Assembly (NCBI GenBank): GCA_964011675.1
Contig: CAXGPR010000063.1
Location: 1-22,447 of the forward strand
Direction: 5' to 3'
Origin: GCA-2693325 sp964011675
GTDB taxonomy: Bacteria; Latescibacterota; UBA2968; UBA8231
Length of the DNA stretch: 22,447 bases
Shown: piece after piece, positions 6,820 to 13,632 of the stretch
Position numbering within the stretch: position 1 is the first letter of the stretch
Layout: each line of letters opens with the position of its first letter
The notes under the pieces: model-generated
Databases searched by the model: none
What the model was told of the DNA's origin: nothing
The model's input: the letters and a program-made list of their open reading frames with translations, nothing else
Made by a program: the position numbers and the translations under genes

Positions 6820-8052
6820 TTACGGACTGTGATGCGTCTCAATAAATGGTCCCTCGGATTCTAATCGTTGGTTGATCCGCGCGAATGCATCTGAACCATC
6901 GTCTTCCCAAATCTCGAAATGCAGTCCGCGAACCGTGCCCTCAGAAAACCCGGTTAGTTGGCTAACTGAAGGAAGTGAAGGCGTATACATAACGTGCCCC
7001 TGCGGTAGTGTTAGTACGCCCACGTGACGAGGGATTTCCGGTATTTCTCTACCGATCAGCGCCTGCAGTAAGTTTTCGTCCACTTCTACGCCTAATCCAG
7101 GCTCTTCGGGTACGGGTGAGCACCCCTCGACAATCTCTAAGCGCTTAGCGACCACATCTTCTTCATACTGATCATCGAGGTTAATCGAGTGCCCAGCCGT
7201 CGGCAATACCGCGGCCAGATGCATCGCCATAGCTTTTGTCAGCGTTCCTCCCGTTAGCTGTATGACCGTTTGAACATTGGCCTTGCCATAGGCTAATCCT
7301 CGAGTGTAAGCATCGCCTAATCCACCACAGTACTCGCCAACGATAAAAGCGTCCGCCATGCCCTGCACCATTTCCTGCAGGCCACCCAACACGGGTATGT
7401 GCATCACTACTGGGACTTCGGTTTGTGCACGTAACTGACGCCATCCCTCAACATCTGAGCGCACGAGCGGATCTTCAATAAATCCTACCACGCGCGACTT
7501 GTCGAGCTTCTTTACAATCGGGAGCACCGTCGCCAAGTCTCGGTTTGAGTTAAAGTCCCATTGCATAGAAAAGCCGTCTGGAGCTACCTCTTCTACGGCC
7601 CGGTTTTGTTCGAATACGTCGTAGTGCTCACACGTGTGCATTTTAAATATTCGATATCCTTCCGCGCTTGCTCGTTGAATCTCTCCTGCCAGTTCATCAG
7701 GCGGCGCCGGACGGGACCATGCAGCCACTGGCACTCGCTCCCGCAATTTTTGCCCTAATAGCTTATATACGGGTATCTCTAGATGCTTACCCATTAGGTC
7801 GAACAATGCGCCTCCAATCGCCATGTGCAGGTCGTTATGTATAAAGTCAAAGGGATTCCGGTCGACTAGTCGTTCCATCTCAGCTTCTGACGGTGGTGCT
7901 TGGCGATAGTCTCCGTAGCCTGTAATTCCATTGCTCGCTTCAATTTTGACAATAGTTCGATGATTAATACCCTTAAATCGCACTAATTTGTCCTGATTGC
8001 GCTTGGCAAACTGAGGGTAAACCGGAAACGCCTCAATGTTGATAATTTTCAT
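6820..8052 (-). CDS. Divergent enolase-superfamily protein (mandelate racemase-like), atypical active site
   Basis: The 410-residue protein starts MKIINIEAFPV, has the superfamily capping domain with MAIGGALFDLMGKHLEIPVY and a barrel with IFKMH, MQWDFNSN, GFIEDPL and a glycine-rich LTGGTLTKAMAMHLA segment. The strand-2 motif is Lys137-x-His139 instead of KxK. Asp166 and Glu193 are conserved metal ligands, but the third ligand position reads VPVVMHIP with His218 in place of Glu or Asp. It is therefore a mechanistically unusual member, possibly a different lyase or a non-catalytic relative. A C-terminal extension (about 350-410) follows the barrel. GAGGAGG eight bases before the ATG at 8052 fixes the start. 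It is convergent with the coupled pair and shares their high GC, so the three were probably acquired or selected together. Confidence 0.85.
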   Translation of the reverse strand: MKIINIEAFPVYPQFAKRNQDKLVRFKGINHRTIVKIEASNGITGYGDYRQAPPSEAEMERLVDRNPFDFIHNDLHMAIGGALFDLMGKHLEIPVYKLLGQKLRERVPVAAWSRPAPPDELAGEIQRASAEGYRIFKMHTCEHYDVFEQNRAVEEVAPDGFSMQWDFNSNRDLATVLPIVKKLDKSRVVGFIEDPLVRSDVEGWRQLRAQTEVPVVMHIPVLGGLQEMVQGMADAFIVGEYCGGLGDAYTRGLAYGKANVQTVIQLTGGTLTKAMAMHLAAVLPTAGHSINLDDQYEEDVVAKRLEIVEGCSPVPEEPGLGVEVDENLLQALIGREIPEIPRHVGVLTLPQGHVMYTPSLPSVSQLTGFSEGTVRGLHFEIWEDDGSDAFARINQRLESEGPFIETHHSP

Positions 8053-8397
8053 GGCGACACCTCCTCAATTGTATTTGAATAGATTTAGTGGATTGTTAAT
8101 AGAAACATGTGACAAAGTGTGGGGATCCCGATTAGAAGGCGCACTATGCACTGCGACTGAAAAATCCAATATAATCATCTTATTAACGACGCAGCCTTAT
8201 AAAATCTAAGTTTATGTGAGCCTCAGTAATATGGATGGAGGAATGATAAATGGTGCATCCCATTTATACGGGCAAGGAGAAAGAAGTACTCGGTCCGCTT
8301 GTTGGGACAGATAAAAACGAGGGACAAGCCGTTAAAGGCTGCCCCCCGTCTTTGCGCCGCACGTCGTAAAAGAAGCGTCTGAAAAAGGCGAGAAGCG
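8053..8397. other. Intergenic region between two minus-strand genes (345 bp)
   Basis: It holds the upstream region of the enolase-superfamily gene ending at 8052 and, at 8313-8350, the terminator of the 92-residue gene. A short plus-strand frame (ATG at 8231 or 8243, about 46-50 residues, very basic) crosses the terminator but has no sensible ribosome site for those starts, so I do not call it. I see no clear promoter for the enolase-superfamily gene. Confidence 0.4.
8313..8350 (-). terminator. Rho-independent terminator of the 92-residue gene
   Basis: Read on the minus strand, ACGGGGGGCAGCC (8350-8338) pairs with GGCTTGTCCCTCGT (8331-8318), using three G-U pairs or one bulge, around the loop TTTAAC. 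TTTTAT follows immediately. It lies about 48 bases after the stop of the minus-strand gene ending at 8398, which is good independent evidence that this gene is transcribed. Confidence 0.75.
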
Positions 8398-8676
8398 TTA
8401 CTGAAGTAATGGTTCCAACTTAGCCGCTATAGCGCGGAGTTCGGTATTACGTACGGGGCGTCCTAAGTGTCCTCCCATTTCTTCTTCAGCCCATGCCCAA
8501 AGAACTTTCAGGAGAACCTTACTAACTTTTGGCTGTTCACCGCTTTCCACTGCACGTTCAAGCTTTTTTAGAAGCTGCCTTTCCTCTGGCCAGAATACGT
8601 CTTCTCTCCAAGATAAAATGCACTCGATTTCATGTCGGGTGAGTGGAAGTTGTAAAAGGTCTTTTCGAGTAGACAA
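8398..8676 (-). CDS. Small acidic helical protein with a CRP-type promoter (92 aa)
   Basis: The start is a TTG at 8676; an in-frame TAA 24 bases upstream allows nothing longer. The product is soluble and helix-rich (PLTRHEIECILSWRED, PEERQLLKKLERAVESG, VLLKVLWAWAEEEMG, NTELRAIAAKLEPLLQ), without signal peptide, membrane segment or a domain I recognise. Its two Trp-containing acidic helices suggest a small binding or adaptor protein. The gene sits alone: a CRP-type site and -10 element lie upstream, an unusual structured ribosome site precedes the start, and an intrinsic terminator follows, so it is a complete monocistronic unit. It is likely responsive to cyclic nucleotide. Function unknown. 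Confidence 0.72.
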   Translation of the reverse strand: MSTRKDLLQLPLTRHEIECILSWREDVFWPEERQLLKKLERAVESGEQPKVSKVLLKVLWAWAEEEMGGHLGRPVRNTELRAIAAKLEPLLQ

Positions 8677-8684
8677 GGTGGTTT

Positions 8685-8706
8685 CGCAACATTACGTTGC
8701 GCCTCC
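8685..8706 (-). promoter_or_regulatory. Ribosome-binding site separated from its start codon by a hairpin
   Basis: On the minus strand GGAGG (8706-8702) is followed directly by CGCAAC, the loop GTAAT and GTTGCG (8701-8685), a perfect 6-bp hairpin, then eight bases (AAACCACC) and the TTG start at 8676. The raw distance is 25 bases, too long for normal initiation; with the hairpin folded the effective spacing is eight. Bacteriophage T4 gene 38 is a known case in which a hairpin brings a distant Shine-Dalgarno close to its start. The application here is inference. Confidence 0.5.
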
Positions 8707-8775
8707 GATGGGCATAGTAGTCGAGACGTAATTGGTAGGTTTCCTTAATCATGATAAATTACCTACATCTAAACA

Positions 8776-8818
8776 AAGATAAAAGAGTTTGTCGTACCCG
8801 AATGTGATATAGATCACA
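8776..8818 (-). promoter_or_regulatory. CRP/FNR-family site with class II promoter geometry
   Basis: TGTGATATAGATCACA at 8803-8818 matches the CRP consensus TGTGA-N6-TCACA perfectly. On the minus strand a -10-like TATCTT occupies 8781-8776. If +1 is about 8769, the centre of the palindrome is at -41.5 and the hexamer at -12 to -7, the textbook class II arrangement in which the activator replaces the -35 element. This points the promoter at the 92-residue gene. The palindrome could also serve plus-strand transcription, where only a tiny reading frame follows. Confidence 0.65.
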
Positions 8819-8942
8819 AGGTTGAGTTTTGGCTCAATAAGGAGGCGTAGCTAATTGCTAACATGTTGCTTTTGCAAAATTATAGAAGAGTAGTACGAAA
8901 CGTACTTGCTAGTATGTATTTTCTGGCAAACTACTTAGATCC

Positions 8943-10100
8943 CTATTGCGCGTTAGATGATAAGCAGTCTATTGCATTTTTGACTTTATAACGCGATTGC
9001 TCGATGCTCTCACCTTCGCTGTAAGCCGAAGCATAACTAAAAAACATCATGAATGATATCTGGTCTTCGCAACTTGTTGCGACATGAATTCGTTCTTGAG
9101 ATTCGACTCGGTTTTTTATCTCATCTCGAACTACAGACCAAAAGTCAGAAGTACTATTCCAGTAATCGTCGCCGGCAGAAAAGTCAAAGTCGGTTATGTG
9201 TTCATATCTATTTATGCCAAGTTCACGAGCTACAAAGACGTCCGAAAGAACTGTTGAATCTGAATCACTAACTACACGTTTCAGATTATCTTGTTCGTGA
9301 ACCCATCCGTTAGACATTACTGTTATGCGGTTTTTTCCATCAAGGACATTATAATCGCTTCTGACAGAACGTTCTCTGCGAGGCAATGGTCTATATCCAT
9401 AGTTGCTATTCCATTCCGAGTGCGATTTGAAGTGATTCCATTCACCTATCAATGCATATCGTGGGGTATCATCAACTTGATAAACGGTTTGAACCCACTT
9501 ACCGTTTTTTTCGGATGATTTTAGGTCTTTTTTCTCCCAAATTCTATTTCCTACGTAAGAGAACATACTTTCAGGTTCATATTCCCATTTCTGTCGCCAG
9601 TGCTTCATCACCATAGGTCCTTGTATTTCGTCAGACTCATCTTTGAAAAACATAACCAGTATGTGTTGCAATTCGACGTAACCAGTTCGCTCCTCCACTA
9701 AATAAACTTTTTCTGTCGCCCAAGATCTGTAAGGTTGTGCGGGGCCATGATTTGGCGGAAAAACTAAGGTTTCTAAAAAATCGAAAGAAACTCTGTAACT
9801 TCCCGACAGAGCTCTAATCGCAGCCTGATCGTGCTCCAATATTGTTTCGTGTGGCTCCTGTAGAGAAGCCCAATGGGCGCTAGGCATAGTGTCAAGCACT
9901 ACTGGTACTCCTTTTGTCATACCTCCTCTAACAGGCTTTAATGAAAGAGGGTAATCCAGCCAACCAAATACATATTCACTTTTGGGTAAGACCGTTTCGG
10001 TGGTCGTCTTTTGTGAGACCGCGCCGCCTAATGACCTATTCGAACACCCAACTGCAGAAAAGATTAAAATTGTCAATGATACAGCTGTCCATAAATTCAT
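8943..10100 (-). CDS. DUF6607-family lipoprotein (385 aa)
   Basis: The N-terminus is a lipoprotein signal with a lipobox AVGC (Cys19), so the mature protein is probably attached to an envelope membrane. The body carries the pattern I associate with DUF6607: GGMTKGVPVVLD, then AIRALSGSYRVSFDFLET, PYRSWATEKVYLVEE, VELQHILVMFF, GPMVMKHWRQKWEYEP, WVQTVYQVDDTPRYA, RPLPRRERSVRSDYNVL and GWVHEQDN. The many conserved Trp, His and Arg residues suggest a ligand-binding or enzymatic fold, but no reaction is known. The ATG at 10100 has AAAGGA nine bases upstream. It is transcribed alone, away from the nitroreductase. It may share physiology with the TonB receptor operon 3 kb away. Confidence 0.85.
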   Translation of the reverse strand: MNLWTAVSLTILIFSAVGCSNRSLGGAVSQKTTTETVLPKSEYVFGWLDYPLSLKPVRGGMTKGVPVVLDTMPSAHWASLQEPHETILEHDQAAIRALSGSYRVSFDFLETLVFPPNHGPAQPYRSWATEKVYLVEERTGYVELQHILVMFFKDESDEIQGPMVMKHWRQKWEYEPESMFSYVGNRIWEKKDLKSSEKNGKWVQTVYQVDDTPRYALIGEWNHFKSHSEWNSNYGYRPLPRRERSVRSDYNVLDGKNRITVMSNGWVHEQDNLKRVVSDSDSTVLSDVFVARELGINRYEHITDFDFSAGDDYWNSTSDFWSVVRDEIKNRVESQERIHVATSCEDQISFMMFFSYASAYSEGESIEQSRYKVKNAIDCLSSNAQ

Positions 10101-10435
10101 ATACTTATATCCTTTAAAAACAGTTTTTTATGTCTTTTTTTGAGGTGCGCAGTGAGAATAAGAAAGTCACATAAACATTTGTGTCACATTTTGTTTATAG
10201 ATTCACACTAAAGTAAGTGAAAAAAAACTTTTGTATCAATAGCCAAACTTAAGTATTATGAATTAAACCTTTAGGTTGTATTGACTAGTACTGTTAATTT
10301 TGACGTAAACTTTTCTGAGTATTCTGAATCGAAAAAATTGTCTAATCTCGTTAGCCTTTGTAACTTTTTACACTTTTCATGTAGTTGTACAATTGTAATT
10401 TCTTTATCTCACAAATTTTAGGAAAGGCACATGGA
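10101..10435. other. Divergent intergenic region (335 bp)
   Basis: This AT-rich region separates the DUF6607 gene (-) from the YdjA-like gene (+) and must contain both promoters. The heptamer GTCACAT occurs at 10166-10172 and 10183-10189, a 17-bp spaced direct repeat that could be half-sites for a regulator. TTGACT (10281) and TTGACG (10300) resemble -35 hexamers, but neither has a good -10 partner at the right distance. Confidence 0.35.
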
Positions 10436-11011
10436 ATGAATTCGGGAAAAAATCACGATATGATCGAACTTCTCTTAAACAGACGCTCTTTAGTCGCAAG
10501 AAAGTTGATCGATCCTGGTCCAAGCGAAGAAGAATTAGAAGTCATATTGAGATGCGCGACGCGGGTTCCCGATCACGGAAAGTTAGCCCCGTGGCGAATA
10601 CAAGTTGTCAAGGGAGACGCACGTAAGGAATTGGGGGAAATATGGGGAGATGTATTTAAGCGTGATAACCCTGAAGCGACACCTGAACAAATTCAAACAG
10701 AATATGATAGGCCGAATCGGGCTCCCTTACTGTTGGTTGTCACTACAAAACTGCAAGAATCTCGTATCCCCAAATGGGAACAGATCCTTTCAGGAGGTGC
10801 AGTTTGTCAGAACATATTGATTGCCTCATCCGCTCTAGGCTACCACGCTCAATGGCTTTCAGAATGGCCTAATTACAATGAGGAAGTAAAAAAAGTATCT
10901 GGTTTACAAGAAGAAGATGAGTTTCTTGGATTTATTTATGTTGGTACTGCGAGTGAACTTCCATCAGAAAGAAGCCGGCCGGCATTAGAAGAAGTGGTAA
11001 CTTGGTTGTGA
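10436..11011 (+). CDS. YdjA-like NAD(P)H nitroreductase (191 aa)
   Basis: The ATG at 10436 is chosen because AGGAAAGG (10420-10427) lies eight bases upstream; a TTG at 10385 would add 17 unsupported residues. LLLNRRSLVARKL (Asn15-Arg-Arg-Ser18) is the FMN phosphate motif. RVPDHGKLAPWR (residues 43-54) is the YdjA-type signature where other nitroreductases have PSSFN. IPKWEQILSGGAVCQN (residues 111-126) and the HAQWLSEW helix match this compact subfamily, as does the length. The enzyme should be a cytoplasmic FMN homodimer using NAD(P)H; physiological substrate unknown. It is a distant relative of the nitroreductase at 3597-4205, not a duplicate. No cotranscribed partner is visible. Confidence 0.88.
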   Translation: MNSGKNHDMIELLLNRRSLVARKLIDPGPSEEELEVILRCATRVPDHGKLAPWRIQVVKGDARKELGEIWGDVFKRDNPEATPEQIQTEYDRPNRAPLLLVVTTKLQESRIPKWEQILSGGAVCQNILIASSALGYHAQWLSEWPNYNEEVKKVSGLQEEDEFLGFIYVGTASELPSERSRPALEEVVTWL

Positions 11012-11561
11012 AAAAAATTTTGTTGCTTTGTTTGAGACGATCTTCAAATGTATAAATATTGGAATTTATGGGATAGTTAACATATAACCTGACCTTTAAC
11101 TAAGTTTCTTAATTGCCTTATGTGAAGCGATATTTCCAAATATTAAGCTATTTGTGGGGAGTTATTTTATCATATGACGTCCAGGTTGAATTTTAACGAT
11201 TAATTATGTTATCTATTGATAAGTGCTGTATTCTTAGGGTATTTTGAAGTATCGTTTCTGCATTTAAATCTTTCTTTAAGATGCTCGTTGCAACATAAAC
11301 TGGCGTTTATGAAATTCTCGCACACAACTCTTTTGTACCTGTAGAATGTAGTGAATTAACCTCTCATACATATTATTTGTGCTTTTCATAAAGAAAAGCG
11401 ATTTGATCGTATCTTTTATAATCTAAGTATATTTAGACTTATGTTACCAATTTCGAACATGTGTTTGAGATGGTTAACTTACGTATGAAATGTAGTGCAA
11501 AAGTTGCCGTTTATATTCATTTGTAAAGCTCATAAAACATTGTTTTTAATGAGTTTATGTA
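11012..11561. other. Long AT-rich intergenic stretch (550 bp)
   Basis: No reading frame here looks real. A small perfect hairpin, GCTTTTC (11381-11387) and GAAAAGC (11393-11399) with loop ATAAA, is the only clear structure; it has no T-run. A near-repeat (AATATTGGAAT at about 11056 and ATTTCCAAATATT at about 11132) is imperfect. The length suggests a long leader or an untranslated RNA, but I see no recognised family. Confidence 0.4.
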
Positions 11562-11589
11562 TTGACTTTTGTGATTCAGTATATATCTT
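11562..11589 (+). promoter_or_regulatory. Candidate sigma70-type promoter of the 85-residue gene
   Basis: TTGACT at 11562-11567 and TATCTT at 11584-11589 are separated by 16 bases. Transcription would begin near 11596, about 43 bases before the ATG. The -10 hexamer is the same as in the two other promoter candidates of this window. Confidence 0.45.
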
Positions 11590-11638
11590 TGGGTGAAGCA
11601 AATATTACGTTTTGAAATTCATTCAAAGGAAAAGCCTT

Positions 11639-11896
11639 ATGAGCAACTTTTATAACGCATCTATTGATCATTACAAGGCTAAGAGGTCTGAAGCGTTAGC
11701 AACATTAGAGTTATACTTCAATAATTCTGTTGGTATTGGTGAACACTCTGATCTTTTGCTGGAAATACGTAAGTGGACAGAAATTCTCGATAATGCTAAT
11801 AGCGCCCTTGAAACCTTGTCTAACGATTTTTCCGTGACTGGTGATCAGGTCCAGGTTCGTAATGTTGATCAACAGGTAGCCAGATCGGTCCTGTAA
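11639..11896 (+). CDS. Small helical protein with a VGIGEH motif (85 aa)
   Basis: AAAGGA at 11625-11630 lies eight bases before the ATG at 11639, which I prefer to the upstream in-frame start at 11612. The product is acidic and mostly helical: a first helix (HYKAKRSEALATLELYF), a turn with NNSVGIGEHSDLL, a second helix (LEIRKWTEILDNANSALETL), then a polar tail. The helix-VGIGEH-helix pattern resembles small uncharacterised proteins I associate with marine bacteria and phages; this is recollection, not a search. It has its own promoter candidate and a strong hairpin downstream, so it is probably monocistronic and well expressed. It may dimerise or bind another protein. Function unknown. Confidence 0.75.
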   Translation: MSNFYNASIDHYKAKRSEALATLELYFNNSVGIGEHSDLLLEIRKWTEILDNANSALETLSNDFSVTGDQVQVRNVDQQVARSVL

Positions 11897-11969
11897 ATAT
11901 AGCCAAGACAAATATGCCTTGCCGACCTCTCCGTCACTTGATGTAGAAGGCAAAAGTAGTATTCGTTAG

Positions 11970-12003
11970 TCACCCCTGTCATATGCAAATGTGACAGGGG
12001 TGA
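11970..12003 (+). terminator. Long perfect hairpin with a GNRA tetraloop after the 85-residue gene
   Basis: TCACCCCTGTCATAT (11970-11984) pairs with ATGTGACAGGGGTGA (11989-12003), a 15-bp stem with one G-U pair, closed by GCAA, a GNRA tetraloop. Only TTT follows, so it may be a terminator with a poor tail, or a hairpin that stabilises the mRNA end. A second small hairpin (CGGGA/TCCCG, 12076-12088, then CTTTT) lies 73 bases further and could complete termination. Confidence 0.6.
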
Positions 12004-12222
12004 TTTGCGCTGTTTATGCCAGAGTAAACTTGTACGTGTTGGCGTAATTTGTTTTCTTTTCACTGTTTGGGGATCCGGGATGGTCCCGCTTTTACGCGGC
12101 AATTGTCTGTGTTGATAGGTCCTTTTAGGAGATCTATAGACGGGTCGGTCATATTTGCGAATGGGATGGTGCTCTGGCAATTATACCTTCCATTGTCACA
12201 ATTCTATGCTATGTGCTATGTG

Positions 12223-13164
12223 TTATCCCCTTGAGATCTTTTCGTGCCATGCAACTTGTTTTGAAAGTCCTTCTTCCAAACAGGTTCTTGGTGTGTATCC
12301 CAAAATAGACTTCGCTTTGCCAATTTGAGCATATGTATGGTGTTGATCTCCGCGACGCGGTGGTAGAGTCTTAATTCTTGCCTTTCGGTTCAAGAGTTTT
12401 TCTACAATGGCTATACCTTGTCCCGTAGTTGTATTCGTATCCGATCCTATATTGAAAACTTCTCCTATGCATTCTTTACGGCGATCGATGACTGCTACGA
12501 GACCTGCTATGATGTCGTCTACGTAGGTAAAAGATCGTTTGTGATTCAGACTACCCTCAAAGAGCGGAAATTCTTCGTCTCTTACGATGTGATTCATCAA
12601 TTTCATAAACAATTTCTCTGGGCGCTCGCGTGGTCCATAGACGGAAAATAATCTCATTACACACGTCAGAACCTTGTTTCTATGACTATAGGACAAGGCT
12701 ATTTGTTCAGAAGCGAGTTTTGAGAATCCATAATCAGAGATGGGTTTGGCGACAGCAGTTTCGGTTCCAGTAGCGCTTTTTCCATACACAGATGATGTTG
12801 AAATATGAACGAAAAATGGCGGGACTCTAAGCGCGGAACATGCCTTTAGGAGAGTCTCCGTGGCAAGTGGGTTATTGCGTTGATATACTTCCGGAGATGC
12901 CTGAGAAGAAAGCCCCGATTGAGCGGCGAGGTGATAAACCATATCTGCGTTTGATAACACGGCCTGTAACGGATCACAAACAAGGTCTAGACGTTCGACT
13001 TTAACGCCTAAGTGCACCATTTGAATTACATTTCGCTCTTTTATAGGAGCAGGGTAATTTTCGTTAAAAGAATCTATGCCTGTGACTTGATGACCTATGT
13101 TTGCCAGTTTTTCGCACAAATGAGACCCAATAAAACCTGCAGCTCCTGTAACGACTATACGCAT
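12223..13164 (-). CDS. NAD-dependent sugar-nucleotide epimerase/dehydratase (extended SDR, 313 aa)
   Basis: TGAAGFIGSH (Gly7, Gly10, Gly13) is the Rossmann NAD motif of extended short-chain dehydrogenases. YHLAAQSG, HISTSSVYG (catalytic Ser124) and YGFSK (Tyr145, Lys149) complete the catalytic set. MRLFSVYGPRERPE and RSFTYVDDIIAGL are typical of UDP-glucose/UDP-glucuronate 4-epimerase-like enzymes. The protein is cytoplasmic and of normal length; the exact sugar cannot be told. AAAGGAG upstream supports the ATG at 13164. It probably supplies an NDP-sugar for surface polysaccharide, as would suit the GT-C protein and FAD oxidoreductase 4.5 kb away, although it is on the other strand and divergent from the TonB receptor operon. 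Confidence 0.9.
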   Translation of the reverse strand: MRIVVTGAAGFIGSHLCEKLANIGHQVTGIDSFNENYPAPIKERNVIQMVHLGVKVERLDLVCDPLQAVLSNADMVYHLAAQSGLSSQASPEVYQRNNPLATETLLKACSALRVPPFFVHISTSSVYGKSATGTETAVAKPISDYGFSKLASEQIALSYSHRNKVLTCVMRLFSVYGPRERPEKLFMKLMNHIVRDEEFPLFEGSLNHKRSFTYVDDIIAGLVAVIDRRKECIGEVFNIGSDTNTTTGQGIAIVEKLLNRKARIKTLPPRRGDQHHTYAQIGKAKSILGYTPRTCLEEGLSKQVAWHEKISRG

Positions 13165-13230
13165 AGTTTTTACTCCTTTCTATTTTACCGTCAAGCACAG
13201 AAATGATCTGAATCAGAAGTAAAAAAAGAG

Positions 13231-13259
13231 TTGACGGCAATATACCGCTAGTTTATCTT
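13231..13259 (+). promoter_or_regulatory. Candidate sigma70-type promoter of the lipoprotein-TonB receptor-DUF4856 operon
   Basis: TTGACG (13231-13236) and TATCTT (13254-13259) are separated by exactly 17 bases. The predicted start near 13266 is just upstream of a palindromic operator and about 144 bases before the first gene. Confidence 0.55.
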
Positions 13260-13269
13260 ACCTACAACC

Positions 13270-13287
13270 TGTTTGGTATGCCAAACA
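13270..13287 (+). promoter_or_regulatory. Palindromic operator candidate at the start of the TonB receptor operon
   Basis: TGTTTGGTATGCCAAACA has perfect 7-bp arms and a 4-base centre. It starts about four bases after the predicted transcription start, where a bound repressor would block initiation. A second copy of the half-site TGTTTGG occurs at 13337-13343, 67 bases downstream. The sequence is not a Fur box that I recognise, so the regulator is unknown. Confidence 0.5.
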
Positions 13288-13409
13288 ACAAGGCCGATGA
13301 CACATCAGAAAATCGATAGCGCATCAGCTAGGTCTATGTTTGGCACACAGGTTTGTTTTTATAAAACATGTGTATGGCGAACGTTCACAAAGCATGAGGC
13401 ATTTTGAGT

Positions 13410-13610
13410 ATGTCGAGAATTGTAAATAAACTACAAGTACTGGCAATAGTAAATGTTGTGTGTTGGGGTCTTATCGCTGGCTGTGAAAGCGATCCGCTTT
13501 TGTCACCACAGCCAGTAGAAGAAGAAAAAGGAAGTTACGGGTTGAGCGCGTTGCCTGGAGATGAGGAACGCGGTAGTGAAGAAAATGATCCAAACCCAGA
13601 ATTGTTTTGA
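13410..13610 (+). CDS. Small lipoprotein preceding a TonB-dependent receptor (66 aa)
   Basis: The ATG at 13410 has TGAGG ten bases upstream (13395-13399); a TTG at 13404 is less likely. The product has a basic start, a hydrophobic segment and a lipobox IAGC (Cys25), then an acidic, Pro- and Glu-rich mature part of about 40 residues (PQPVEEEKGS, GDEERGSEEND). It is too short for a folded binding protein and is probably a tethered, disordered lipopeptide. Its stop lies 22 bases before the receptor start, so it is the first gene of the operon. It may be an accessory factor for the receptor or the DUF4856 protein. I do not recognise a family. Confidence 0.65.
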   Translation: MSRIVNKLQVLAIVNVVCWGLIAGCESDPLLSPQPVEEEKGSYGLSALPGDEERGSEENDPNPELF

Positions 13611-13632
13611 ACAGAAACGCGGATTATTAATC

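Noticed and set aside
8231..8383. Short basic plus-strand frame (about 46-50 residues) near a GGAGG
   Set aside because: The GGAGG is badly spaced for its starts, the frame crosses the minus-strand terminator, and a better-spaced ATG at 8250 opens only 21 codons.
11869..12180. 103-residue minus-strand frame over the GNRA hairpin
   Set aside because: It overlaps the 3' end of the 85-residue gene and the hairpin, has no ribosome site and no recognisable pattern.
12207..12225. Short tandem repeats CTATG/CTATGTG next to the epimerase stop
   Set aside because: Only two to three imperfect copies; probably chance in AT-rich DNA.
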